A DNA stretch of 64,000 nt, taken from contig JAJRZA010000035.1 of NCBI GenBank assembly GCA_024275485.1, positions 1-64,000 on the forward strand, in the 5' to 3' direction. The position numbers and the translations under genes are program-made. This stretch comes from Candidatus Krumholzibacteriota bacterium (GTDB lineage Bacteria > Krumholzibacteriota > Krumholzibacteriia > LZORAL124-64-63). The stretch's first letter is position 1; each line of letters begins with the position of its first letter. A model generated the notes under the pieces. The model did no database searches. It saw only the letters and a list, made by a program, of their open reading frames with translations, and was not told the origin of the DNA. Of this stretch, positions 9,043 through 20,049 are shown piece after piece.

Positions 9043-10022
9043 CTACCAGACGCCAATTCCTGATCCAAACCGGAGCCGGGCTGGCTGCCCTCAGTGCCGG
9101 CAAACTATCCTCTGCCAAAGAACTTGCCTCTGCCAAAGAAGAAGGAAAACGTCCCCTGGTGATCAGCACCTGGAAACACGGCCTGGCATCCAACGAACAG
9201 GCCTGGAAAATTTTGGCCAAGGGGGGTCGGGCACTGGATGCCGTAGAAAGCGGTGTGCAGGTGGCAGAAGCGGATCCCGAAGTAACGTCGGTCGGGTATG
9301 GAGGTGGTCCCGATCGGGAAGGTCACGTAACCCTGGACTCCTGCATCATGGATGAAAAGGGCAACGCCGGTTCGGTGGCCTTCCTGCAAAACTTCATGCA
9401 CCCGGTGGCGGTGGCCCGCAAGGTCATGGAAGAAACGCCCCATGTGATGATCGTCGGCGAAGGCGCACGCAGGTTCGCTCTGGATCAAGGATTCAAGGAG
9501 CAGGATCTCTTGACCGACCAGGCCAGAAAAAACTGGCAGCAATGGTTAAAAACCGGCAAGTACAAACCATGGTCCCCAGCTTCGAATCCCACCCACGATA
9601 CCATCAGCATGCTGGCGGTGGATCAGGCCGGTGATCTTTCCGGCAGCTGCACCACCAGCGGCCTGGCCTACAAGATGCATGGCCGAGTGGGCGACTCCCC
9701 CATCATCGGAGCCGCGCTCTTTGTGGACAATGAAGTGGGATCAGCCTGCGCCACCGGCGTGGGTGAAGAGGTCATGAAAACCGTTGGCAGCTTCCTCATT
9801 GTGGAATTGATGCGGCAAGGCCTGTCTCCCACCGAGGCCTGCAAGGAAGGCGTGCAGCGGATCATCCGGAAAAATCCGAACTGGCGGGATGTGCAGGTGG
9901 GTTATCTGGCCATGGATCGGCTGGGACGGGTGGGGGCTTTTGCCATTCACACCGGCTTTCAGTATGCGGTTCATGACGGGCAAAATAATGTTCTAATGGA
10001 TTCGGCTGGTTACACTGATTGA
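9039..10022 (+). CDS. N4-(beta-N-acetylglucosaminyl)-L-asparaginase (Ntn hydrolase)
   Basis: Cleaves the GlcNAc-Asn linkage left after N-glycan trimming. The 327-residue protein has the Ntn-hydrolase layout: an N-terminal alpha chain with GRALDAVESGVQVAE and the autoproteolysis site HDTISML, whose Thr188 would become the N-terminal nucleophile. The beta chain then carries GDLSGSCTTSGLAYKMHGRVG, shown here only in part by its conserved GCTTSG-like block and ATGVGE. The N-terminus TTRRQFLIQTGAGLAALSA is a Tat-type signal, so export to the periplasm is likely. It overlaps GH38 by ATGA after a strong AGGAGGAG site. It completes a plausible N-glycan core degradation set. Confidence 0.92.
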   Translation: MTTRRQFLIQTGAGLAALSAGKLSSAKELASAKEEGKRPLVISTWKHGLASNEQAWKILAKGGRALDAVESGVQVAEADPEVTSVGYGGGPDREGHVTLDSCIMDEKGNAGSVAFLQNFMHPVAVARKVMEETPHVMIVGEGARRFALDQGFKEQDLLTDQARKNWQQWLKTGKYKPWSPASNPTHDTISMLAVDQAGDLSGSCTTSGLAYKMHGRVGDSPIIGAALFVDNEVGSACATGVGEEVMKTVGSFLIVELMRQGLSPTEACKEGVQRIIRKNPNWRDVQVGYLAMDRLGRVGAFAIHTGFQYAVHDGQNNVLMDSAGYTD

Positions 10023-10075
10023 TCAGGCCGGCAATTCCTCTTCAGGTCGACAAACCGGAAAACCGGAGGTAAGCG

Positions 10076-10438
10076 GTGCGCAGAATTCAAATTCATCTTT
10101 TTGTTCTGGTTTCCTTGTTTTTCATGCCATTGGTTCAGGGATCCCCAACCTTTGCTGATGATCCAGAAGAATGCACTATCCGGGTTGAATGGACCAAACC
10201 CACCACGGGAACTCCAGTTGTTCGTTACAAAATCGAAGCCGATGTCAATGGTGTCGGCTTTGCCGAATTCAGCAGTACTTGCACCGACACCTTTTATTTT
10301 TTCACACAACCCCACGGTTCCTACATCAAGGTGAAGGTTGCCGGAATAGATTCGCAAAACCGGCAAGGACCTTTTTCACAGACATCCCTGCCCATGATAT
10401 TTGGCTGCAACATTCCCGATGGGAACGCTTCCGACTGA
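10076..10438 (+). CDS. Small secreted fibronectin-III-like protein
   Basis: 120 residues starting at GTG, with GGAGGT five bases upstream, which fixes the start. A signal peptide (IHLFVLVSLFFMPLVQGSP) is followed by one beta-sandwich-like domain: IRVEWTKPTTGTPVVRYKIE, then SSTCTDTFYFFTQPHGSYIK, VKVAGIDSQNRQGPFS. This matches the strand pattern of an FN3 domain, with two cysteines in the middle and one near the end. Function unknown; probably periplasmic or extracellular. It ends only 11 nt before the convergent Old Yellow Enzyme gene. Confidence 0.65.
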   Translation: MRRIQIHLFVLVSLFFMPLVQGSPTFADDPEECTIRVEWTKPTTGTPVVRYKIEADVNGVGFAEFSSTCTDTFYFFTQPHGSYIKVKVAGIDSQNRQGPFSQTSLPMIFGCNIPDGNASD

Positions 10439-10449
10439 TCATTGAAGGA

Positions 10450-11562
<1,113 letters not shown>

Positions 11563-11853
11563 GGAATGGCCTTTCTATTTTTGCGAGGCGCTTGGTGGTG
11601 GCTTGGAAGCAGCAACCCGGATCGTTTTGGTATTTGATAGCAATATAGAATTGGCGTTCTGCTTCCGCTATTGTCCTATAGAGAACAAGTGAGACTGGGC
11701 CTCAACCTGAACTGGGCCCTGGATTGCCAATGCCCGCGGCGAATCCGTAGCCTTACCCTTGTCAAACCAGTCATTTTAATGCAATTTGGGTAGCTGATCT
11801 GCGTATAACTCAAGATCGTTGCCCAAAACCCAACCGAAGAGGATCTTCTCATC

Positions 11854-12987
11854 ATGTCGAGGAACCGTTGTGGACGCCTGATTCGCGTCTGGTCGTGGAT
11901 ATTAGTCATCGGAATGCTCGCTTTGGCCGGTTGCGACAAGGGCCCCGCCAGTGAGGTCGGCCAAGGGGGTCACCCTGGTGGGCCCAGTGGTCATGGTGGA
12001 CCCGGCGGCAAGAAAGGCCAAAGCCAACAAGCCATCCCCGTGGCCGTTGCCACCGTGGGCAGCGGGTCCATCTCCAGCTACTACCGGGCCACGGCCACTC
12101 TGGAAGCCGAAAAACAGGCCCAGGTCCTCGCCCGTGTCACAGGCGTTGTTCAGACCCTGCTGGCCGAAGAGGGTGACGCCGTCAATGCCGGCGACCCACT
12201 GCTACGCATTGAAAACGCAGAGTACCGCTTCCGTGTGGAACAAACCGCCGCAGCCACCGCCAATCTGCGTTCCCGGTATGAACGCCTTGAAAAAATGGTG
12301 GCAGAGGAATTGGCTACCGAAGAAGAAATTCAGGCTGCGCGCAGCGATCTTGCCAGCGCTGAGGCGGACGAAGGCCTGGCGCTGTTGAGTTACTCCTACA
12401 CAACTGTTTCAGCACCCTTTTCCGGCCTGGTCACCGAGCGTCTGGTGGATGTGGGCCAGAATATATCCAACGGCGATCCCCTGTTCGTCATGGCCGATTT
12501 CGAGCCTCTTTTAGCCAAGGTCCATGTGCCCAGCCGTGAGTTCAAACGCCTTCAGAAGGACCAAGCCGTGGAATTGGTCCTCGACAGCAATGGCCTACGG
12601 CTGACCGGTCATATCAAGCTCATCAGCCCGATCATCGATCCGACCAGCGGCACCATCAAGATCACGGTTGAAGTTGCCAATTATCCCGAGGGAACGCGGC
12701 CCGGCGAATTCGCCCAGGTGCACATCGTCACCGAGAAACGTGATGGCTCCACCCTGGCTCCCAGGGGTGCGGTGCTGACGGACAAGGGTGAGTCGGTGGT
12801 TTATGTGCCCATTGAAAAGGACGACCAATTGACTGCGGAACGGCGCATCGTCGAAACTGGGTTCACCGATGATGATCATGTCCAGATCCTTTCGGGACTC
12901 CAGCCCGGTGACACCGTGGTCGTCAAGGGTCAGCGATCTCTCAAGCAGGGGTCACCCCTGAAAATCCTTGAGAGGTCCGGCAACTGA
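11854..12987 (+). CDS. RND efflux periplasmic adaptor (MFP) lipoprotein
   Basis: 377 residues, membrane fusion subunit of a tripartite RND pump. The N-terminus has a lipobox (LALAGC, Cys27), then a Gly/His-rich stretch (about residues 35-50). A lipoyl-like/barrel-sandwich domain follows (QVLARVTGVVQTLLAEEGD), then an alpha-hairpin (about 115-175), the returning half (VSAPFSGLVTERLVDVGQ) and beta-barrel/membrane-proximal domains. It shares a TGATG overlap with the first RND permease gene, so they are translated together. No outer-membrane TolC-type partner lies nearby. About 290 nt of non-coding sequence precedes it, in which no clear promoter was recognised. Confidence 0.92.
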   Translation: MSRNRCGRLIRVWSWILVIGMLALAGCDKGPASEVGQGGHPGGPSGHGGPGGKKGQSQQAIPVAVATVGSGSISSYYRATATLEAEKQAQVLARVTGVVQTLLAEEGDAVNAGDPLLRIENAEYRFRVEQTAAATANLRSRYERLEKMVAEELATEEEIQAARSDLASAEADEGLALLSYSYTTVSAPFSGLVTERLVDVGQNISNGDPLFVMADFEPLLAKVHVPSREFKRLQKDQAVELVLDSNGLRLTGHIKLISPIIDPTSGTIKITVEVANYPEGTRPGEFAQVHIVTEKRDGSTLAPRGAVLTDKGESVVYVPIEKDDQLTAERRIVETGFTDDDHVQILSGLQPGDTVVVKGQRSLKQGSPLKILERSGN

Positions 12988-15900
12988 TGCGCTCCTTTGT
13001 TGAATTGGCAGTGCGCCGCCGGGTGAGCGTGATGATGACGGCCATGGCGGTCATCGCTTTTGGTTTGGTGGGTTACAACCGCCTGGCCCTGGAACTCTTC
13101 CCCGATATCACGTACCCGTCTCTCACTGTGCAAACTGATTTCCCGGACACCGCTCCCCAGGAAGTGGAGTCTCTTATCACCCGGCCGGTTGAAGAAGCGG
13201 TGGGTGTGTTGCGGGGCCTGCAAACCATCCATTCGGTGTCCAGGGCGGGAATCTCGGAAGTAACCCTGGAGTTTGCCTGGGGCACCGACATGGATCTGTT
13301 GTCCATGGAGGTGCGCGAAAAAATCGATCGCCTGATTTTACCCCAGGAAGCCAGCGACCCGGTGGTGCTGCGCTTCGATCCCAGCCTGGACCCCATCATC
13401 CGCCTGGCCTTGACCGGTGATGAGGACCTGATGATGCTCAGGCGCATGGCCGACAAACAGATCAAGCAGGACTTCGAGACCATCAAGGGCGTGGCGGCGG
13501 CCCAAATCAAGGGTGGTTTGGAAGAGGAAATTCAAATTGAAATCGACCAGGATCGGCTCGCCGCCCTGGGTATCAGCCTCGACCAGGTGCGGCAAGTGGT
13601 CGGGGTCAGCAATGTGAATTTGCCCGGTGGGGCCCTACGGGGTCGCGACAGCCAATACCTTATCCGAACCATCAACGAGTTTGTCGACGTCGATGAAATT
13701 GCTGGCTTGATCATTCAGCAGAATGGTGCCCGGGCAGTGCGCCTGCAAGATGTGGCCAGCGTCACCTGGGGTCATCGGGAGCGCGAAGAAATCACCCGCG
13801 TTGGTGGGCGCGAGTCGGTGGAAATCTCCCTCTACAAAGAAGGCGACGCCAACACAGTGACCGTGGCCCGGCGTTTGCGAGAAAGGCTTGAGCAGTGGCA
13901 AGGTGACGGTAAACTGCCACCCGGCACCACTCTGACCGTGCTCTTTGACCAATCCCACTTCATCCAGCAGGCGGTCAGTGAGGTTCGCAACGCGGCGGTG
14001 ATCGGTGGCGTGTTGGCCATCATCCTTCTCATGCTCTTTTTGCGGGATTTGCGCAGCACCGTGATCATCGCCACCAGCATTCCCATTTCGGTGATTGCCA
14101 CCTTCATCGCCATGTACAAGATGAATATTTCCCTGAACATCATGTCCTTGGGAGGTCTGACCCTGGGTATAGGCATGCTGGTTGACAATTCCATCGTGGT
14201 GCTGGAATCCATTTACCGAAAACGTAAGCTGGGGCAGTCTCTGTTCTCATCCGCCATCACCGGAACTACCGAGGTGGGCGGTGCGGTAATCGCCTCGACC
14301 TTGACCACGGTGGCGGTATTTTTGCCCATCATCTTTGTGGAAGGCATTGCGGGACAACTTTTCAAGGACCAGGCGCTGACAGTGACATTCAGCTTGCTGG
14401 CGTCGTTGATCGTGGCTGTTACGGTCATTCCAATGGCCAGCGCCCTGGGAAGTCGGCTGCCCTTTGATGGGCAAAACCGTGAAGAAGACTCGCCCGTCGA
14501 AATTGAAGAAAGCGTCGACACCGGTGAAGCAACCATGACCCTCGGTTGGTTCTCCCGTGGATATGACGGCCTGTTGAAAAATGCCCTGAACTTGCGTTGG
14601 TTTACCCTGCTTTTGGGGTTTGCCCTCTTTGCAGCCGCTGTCTGGAGCACCGGGTTTTTGAAAACCGAGCTGATCCCCCAACTCAGTGAAGGTGAATTTT
14701 TCTTTGAGGTGAAATTGCCCGAAGGGGCGTCCCTGGCCGCCACCGATCGCGCGGTTGCGGCCATGGAAAAACTGGCCGCCGCCGAACCGGATATCGAGCG
14801 CCAATACGCCACCGTGGGCAGTCGGCTCATATCCGGCGGCATGTCCCTGAATACCAAAGCCGAGAATCTGGGTCAACTCAATCTGGTGATGAAAGACAAG
14901 AGTGACAACGTAGGTGAAATGGCCGTGGCTGAACGCCTGCGTCGTCAATTCATCAACACTCCGGATCTGGAAGTGAAATTTGGTCGGCCCAGCTATTTCA
15001 GCCTAAAAACCCCCGTTGAAATCATCGTCTTCGGTGAAGATCTGGACGATCTGCGGACCTATTCGCTGGACATTGCCCGCCAGATGGCCGCGGTTCCGGG
15101 CCTGGTGGATGTGCGCTCTTCTTTGGAGGCAGGGAATCCCGAACTGCAGGTGGTTTTCGATCGGAAACGCCTGGCTGCTTTGGGGCTGGACATGGGCATG
15201 CTTTCGGAAACCTTGAAGAACCGAGTTTTGGGAGTGGTGCCCACCCGCTTCAAGGAAGAGGATCGGCAAATCGACATCCGCATCCGCAACCGTGAAGAAG
15301 ATCGACGCACGGTGAACGACGTGAGAAACCTGATGCTTCCCGGACCGGACGGGAAATTTATCCGGCTGCTTTCGGTGGCCGATGTGACCGAATCGCGGGG
15401 ACCTGCTGAAATTCACAGGCTGCAACAACAACGGGCGGCTGTAGTTTCAGCGAATCTTGGTTCCATCAGTCTTGGAGCAGCTATCAAACAGGTCCAGCGT
15501 GTGCTTGATGATTCACCACCCCCGGTGGGTTTGTCCACGGATCTGGGTGGCCAAAACAAGGAGATGCAACTGAGTTTCGGCAGTCTTCGTTTTGCCGCTC
15601 TCCTGGCTATTTTCCTGGTCTACCTGGTGATGGCAGCCACTTTTGAAAGCTTTCTGCACCCGTTTTTGGTGCTGTTCACCATCCCACTGGCCTTGGTTGG
15701 TGTGGTGGCTGGACTGCTGCTCACCGGTACCCCCATAACCATTATTGTGCTGATCGGTACGGTGATGCTGGTGGGCATAGTGGTGAACAATGCTATTGTA
15801 TTGATAGACACGGTGAATCGTTTGCGGCGGGCTGGAGTGGCCAAAAGCGAGGCCGTGATCCGGGCTGGACACCTTCGCCTGCGTCCTATTTTGATGACGA

Positions 15901-16088
15901 CTTTGACCACCATCCTCGGCCTTTTGCCCATGGCCTTGAGTTGGGGTGAGGGTGCTGAACTGCGCTCGCCTTTGGCCATCACCGTGGCCAGTGGATTGGC
16001 CCTGAGCACTTTGTTGACCTTGATCGTCATTCCCGCCGCGTACATGGCTGTGCCTTCGAGCATGGGTCCGGACGAGAGCGAGAAATAG
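12987..16088 (+). CDS. RND-family efflux permease
   Basis: 1033-residue inner-membrane proton-driven exporter of the AcrB/MdtB-like HAE1 group. It has twelve predicted helices with two large periplasmic loops. Family landmarks include the N-terminal VRRRVSVMMTAMAVIAFGLV, the F/Y-pseudo-Pro region FPDITYPSL, the TM4 segment LGIGMLVDNSIVVLESIYRK carrying the charged relay Asp, and the C-terminal-half counterpart GIVVNNAIVLIDTVNR. It is full length. It lies between the adaptor and a second, interrupted RND permease, as in two-permease pumps such as MdtBC. The substrate is unknown. Confidence 0.93.
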   Translation: MRSFVELAVRRRVSVMMTAMAVIAFGLVGYNRLALELFPDITYPSLTVQTDFPDTAPQEVESLITRPVEEAVGVLRGLQTIHSVSRAGISEVTLEFAWGTDMDLLSMEVREKIDRLILPQEASDPVVLRFDPSLDPIIRLALTGDEDLMMLRRMADKQIKQDFETIKGVAAAQIKGGLEEEIQIEIDQDRLAALGISLDQVRQVVGVSNVNLPGGALRGRDSQYLIRTINEFVDVDEIAGLIIQQNGARAVRLQDVASVTWGHREREEITRVGGRESVEISLYKEGDANTVTVARRLRERLEQWQGDGKLPPGTTLTVLFDQSHFIQQAVSEVRNAAVIGGVLAIILLMLFLRDLRSTVIIATSIPISVIATFIAMYKMNISLNIMSLGGLTLGIGMLVDNSIVVLESIYRKRKLGQSLFSSAITGTTEVGGAVIASTLTTVAVFLPIIFVEGIAGQLFKDQALTVTFSLLASLIVAVTVIPMASALGSRLPFDGQNREEDSPVEIEESVDTGEATMTLGWFSRGYDGLLKNALNLRWFTLLLGFALFAAAVWSTGFLKTELIPQLSEGEFFFEVKLPEGASLAATDRAVAAMEKLAAAEPDIERQYATVGSRLISGGMSLNTKAENLGQLNLVMKDKSDNVGEMAVAERLRRQFINTPDLEVKFGRPSYFSLKTPVEIIVFGEDLDDLRTYSLDIARQMAAVPGLVDVRSSLEAGNPELQVVFDRKRLAALGLDMGMLSETLKNRVLGVVPTRFKEEDRQIDIRIRNREEDRRTVNDVRNLMLPGPDGKFIRLLSVADVTESRGPAEIHRLQQQRAAVVSANLGSISLGAAIKQVQRVLDDSPPPVGLSTDLGGQNKEMQLSFGSLRFAALLAIFLVYLVMAATFESFLHPFLVLFTIPLALVGVVAGLLLTGTPITIIVLIGTVMLVGIVVNNAIVLIDTVNRLRRAGVAKSEAVIRAGHLRLRPILMTTLTTILGLLPMALSWGEGAELRSPLAITVASGLALSTLLTLIVIPAAYMAVPSSMGPDESEK

Positions 16089-16092
16089 TTCC

Positions 16093-19000
16093 ATGAATCT
16101 GCCTGCACTGGCCATTCGTCGTCCTGTAACCATTTTGATGGTTTTGGTGAGCATTGTTGCTCTCGGCCTGGTGGCCCTGACACGTCTTCCTTTGGCCTTC
16201 ATGCCCGACATCACAGAGCCTGAACTTTTTGTCCAGCTGCCCTACAACAACGCGTCGCCCGAACAGGTGGAGCGTATGATTGTACGTCCGGTTGAAGATG
16301 CCCTCGGCGGTGTCAAGGGCATGCAATCCATGTGGTCACGGTGTGGCAGTGATGGTGGACGGGTGCGTCTCGGTTTCAGCTGGGATACGGACATGCACCT
16401 GGCCAGGGTCGAGGTGTGGGAGCGCATTGATCGCATCCGTGGCGAACTTCCCGACGACATGGGCGACATCCAGGTTTCCACCAGTTGGGATTCGCGGGAC
16501 GCCGACTCCCCCGTTCTGGAAGGACGCCTCAGTTCTCCACGAGACCTGAGCGAGAGCTACGATCTGCTGGAGCGAAAAATCATCCGGCCTCTGGAGCGTG
16601 TGCCCGGCGTGGCCCAGGTTCGTCTCGACGGTGTGAACCCCCGCGAAGTGCGCATCAATTTGCGCCTTGCCGATTTGGAAGCTCACGGCATTGATGTGCG
16701 CGATGTATCCAGAGCCTTGCGCAGCAACAACTTCGACCAATCTCTCGGCCAAATCCGTGACAGCGATTCCCGCTGGACCCTGCGCACCCTCGGAACATTC
16801 AACTCAGTGGAACAAATCAGGAACCTGCCCTTGCGCGCCGATGGTTTGCGCGTGGGAGATGTGGCTGACGTGGTCTACCGTGAACCGCCCCTGGAATATG
16901 GACGCCATCTGGACGGCAACTTTGCTATCGGCGTTACGGTTTCCGCAGAGAGCAAAGCCAACACCGTTGAGGTATGCGACGCCCTCGAAGCAGCCGTGGC
17001 CAAGATGGGCGAAGATCCCGAACTGGAAGGCGTGAATTTTCTGATCTGGTTCAGCCAGGGTGCCGAGATCAGAAAAACCATGACCGACCTGATGTACACA
17101 GGCATCTTCGGGTCCATCCTGGCGGCTCTTGTCTTGTTCCTTTTTCTGCGGCGTGTTTACACCACCATCGTGGCGGTGATGTGCATTCCCTTCTCGCTCA
17201 TTGTAACCTGCGGCATCATTTGGGCCCAGGGCCGATCGCTCAATACTCTCACCCTGTTGGGCTTGATTGTTGGCATCGGCATGCTCGTGGACAACGCCGT
17301 CGTGGTGATGGAGAACATCTTCCGGTATCGGGAAAAAGGTTATGACCGTAAGACATCGGCCCTCAAGGGTGCGGGTGAAGTCTCCACCGCCGTTGTGGCC
17401 GCCACCTTGACGTCGGTGATCGTTTTCATTCCGTTGATTTTCAACAAACCCAGCGAGATGAATCTTTATTTGAAGGAACTGGGCATCACCGTTTGCTTGA
17501 CCCTGCTGGCCTCATTGTTTGTGAGCCAGACCCTGATTCCCCTGGCCACTTCCAAATACATCCGCTCTAAACCGCGCAAAAAAGGTGCGGCCATGGTCCT
17601 GTTGGAAGAGAAATATCAAGGCCTGCTTGCCTTCAGCCTGCGGCACAAATGGTTGAGCCCCGTTGTTGGTCTGGTCATTCTCAGCTCAGCGGCTTTTCCC
17701 TACACCAGGGTGGATATGAATTTCGAAACCAGTCAGGCAGAGCTCTTTGTTCAATTCCGCTACGATTTCAGTGAGGAGATGAGCCTTGAGCGCAAGGAAG
17801 TTGTCATCTCGGAAGTTGAAAAAATTCTGGAACCTCATCGTGAGGAACTGCTGGCTCGGTCCATTTACAGTTTTTGGAGCGACCGTTGGTCTTTGACACG
17901 GATCTACCTGAAGGAAGGCGAGGCCAACGAAGACAACATTGCCCTGGTGCGCGATCGTGTGCGTGAATTGCTGCCAGAGATGGCCGGTGTCCGTCTGCGC
18001 GTGCAGGAGAACAGTCAGGGTTGGCGCATGCATCGGGGCCGCAATCGAGTGGCCTTTCAAATCGTGGGAGATGATACCGAAGTGCTGATGCGCCTGGCCT
18101 AAGAAGCCATTGAGCACATCGAAGCAATCCCTGGATTGAAAGACGTTCAAACCCGCCACGCTGAAGCCCAGCAGGAGCTTCATATCGAACCGGACCGCGA
18201 ACTTGCTGCCCGTTTTGATGTTACGCCCGACCAGATTTCCCAGGTGGTTGGGTTGACCTACCGCGGCCGTCGGCTGCAGCGTTACCGCACAGCCGATGGC
18301 GAACGGGAAATGCGACTGACCCTGGACGAGCAGGAGACCGAGAGCATTGACCAACTCCAGAACCTTGTGATGCGCACATCAGATGGCGAAAAGATCCCCT
18401 TGGCCGCGGTGGCCGCATTTAATCAGCGGGACGGCCGCGAGCGAATCCAGCGGGACAATCGACTGACCAGTATCTGGGTCAACGCGCGCTATGGCAAAGG
18501 CACCTCCGACGACTACATCCCCCAGGTGAAGCAGGTTCTCGCGGGCATGGAATTTCCTTTTGGCTACAGCTGGACCTTCGGCAAGTGGGAGCAGGAGCGG
18601 AAAGAGCAATCAAAGGAATTCCTGGTCAACCTTGGCTTGGCACTGCTGCTGGTTTTTGCCGTGATGGCTGGACTTTTCGAGTCAGTGAGGCAGGCCTTGG
18701 CACTGATGGTGTCCTTGCCCTTTGCAGTGGCTGGAGCCGTGTGGACGTTGTATCTCACGGGAACTTCATTTGATCAGCCGGCGGCCATTGGTTTGTTGTT
18801 GTTGATAGGTATCGTGGTGAATAACGGCATCGTCATGCTTGAACACATCAATCAGTATCGACGCCAGGGTATGCCCCGCGCCGAGGCCATGCTCACTGGT
18901 GGCCGGGAGCGATTGCGGCCCATTATCATGACTGCCGTGACCACGCTGCTCGGCCTCGTGCCCATTGTGGTGCAGAAGCCTTCTCTCGGTGGGGTTTATT

Positions 19001-19170
19001 ACTATTCCATGGCCCTGGTGATTATGGGCGGGCTTTTCGTCAGCACTTTTTTGACGGCGGTGTTGCTGCCGACCACTGCCTCGCTGTTGGAGGATATTTT
19101 TGACGGGTTGGGGCGGTTTTTGGTAAAAATCATGCGTTTGGGCCGGGCGCAGAAACAGGAAACTGTCTGA
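16093..19170 (+). pseudogene. Second RND permease, interrupted by in-frame TAA
   Basis: Together the two pieces make a full-length RND permease of about 1025 codons in one frame, interrupted only by TAA at 18100-18102. The first 669 residues contain the N-terminal half (MNLPALAIRRPVTILMVLV, TM4 block GIGMLVDNAVVVMENIFRY). The text resumes directly after the stop (EAIEHIEAIPGLKDVQTRH) through the docking loop and last six helices (GIVVNNGIVMLEHINQYRR). No reading-frame change is needed, so this is a single nonsense substitution, a sequencing error or readthrough. As written it cannot give a complete permease. It starts 4 nt after the first permease and ends one base before the nitrilase-like gene. 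Confidence 0.85.
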
Positions 19171-19171
19171 A

Positions 19172-19936
19172 ATGAAAATCGCCAGCATTCAACTTGATAT
19201 TGTTTGGGAAGATAAAAAAAAGAATTTCGAGCAGGCTCGTGCTTTTGTCAAGCGAGCCAAAGAAGATGAGTGTGACCTGATCGTTTTCCCTGAAATGTTT
19301 TCCTCTGGATTCTCAATGAATTTTGAAGTTATTGCTGAACCAACCAATACTTAAACCACCACATTTCTTTGCCGGCTTGCCAAGCAATACCAGATCAGTT
19401 TGATTGCCGGTTTTGTCGAAAAAATCGACGGTAGAGTTGAAAATATTGCTCTTTTTATCAATCGTGACGGACAAGTCAAAGCCAGGTATATAAAAAACTA
19501 CCCTTATTCCCATGCCGGCGAAGATAAATACTATTCGAGCGGCGATCAGCAGGTAGTCTTTGATTTGGGAGGCAGCCGGGCGAGCCTGTTTATTTGTTAT
19601 GATTTAAGATTCCCCGAATTGTTCAGGAAGGTTGCCAAAAAGGTAGAAATTATTTTTGTGATCGCCAACTGGCCTGTTGCCAGGCAAGAACAATGGGAGA
19701 TACTGCTCAAAGCCAGGGCCATAGAAAACCAGTGTTTTATCGTGGGAGTCAATCGCATTGGGCGTGATGGGAATGATCTTGAATACGGTGGCCGCTCTCA
19801 TGTTTATGGCCCATCAGGCGAGGACATTTCCAGAGGTGATCAACATCAGGAATATATTGTTTCCCCGGTTGATCCTGCCCAAGTCGACAAGCTGAGGCGA
19901 GAGCTGCCATTTCTTCGGGATATGAAGAATGACTGA
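19172..19936 (+). pseudogene. Nitrilase-superfamily amidohydrolase, interrupted by in-frame TAA
   Basis: A carbon-nitrogen hydrolase of the omega-amidase/YafV-like branch, 254 codons if the TAA at 19352-19354 is ignored. The catalytic Glu is in DLIVFPEMFSSGFSM before the stop. The Lys (ARYIKNYPYSHAGED) and the Cys (LFICYDLRFPELF) are after it, so neither fragment can be active. Sequence on both sides of the TAA is collinear in one frame (PTNT then TTTFLCRLAKQYQ). Codon use is noticeably more AT-rich than the neighbours (many Lys, Ile, Phe), suggesting acquisition from elsewhere or decay. It follows the RND operon with one base between. Confidence 0.8.
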
Positions 19937-20049
19937 TCTAGGTTGAAACGCTCAAATTCGCTGTTTCTATCCGGCCGCTGCCACCGGTAAAAACAACAAC
20001 GTCGATAACGCAACAATGGCACCCATGGCAGCTGATTCCTGTAAATCGA

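Noticed and set aside
11563-11853. Possible small RNA or regulatory element between the Old Yellow Enzyme and RND genes
   Set aside because: No hairpin, repeat or promoter pair convincing enough to report was seen. The region probably holds the two divergent promoters.
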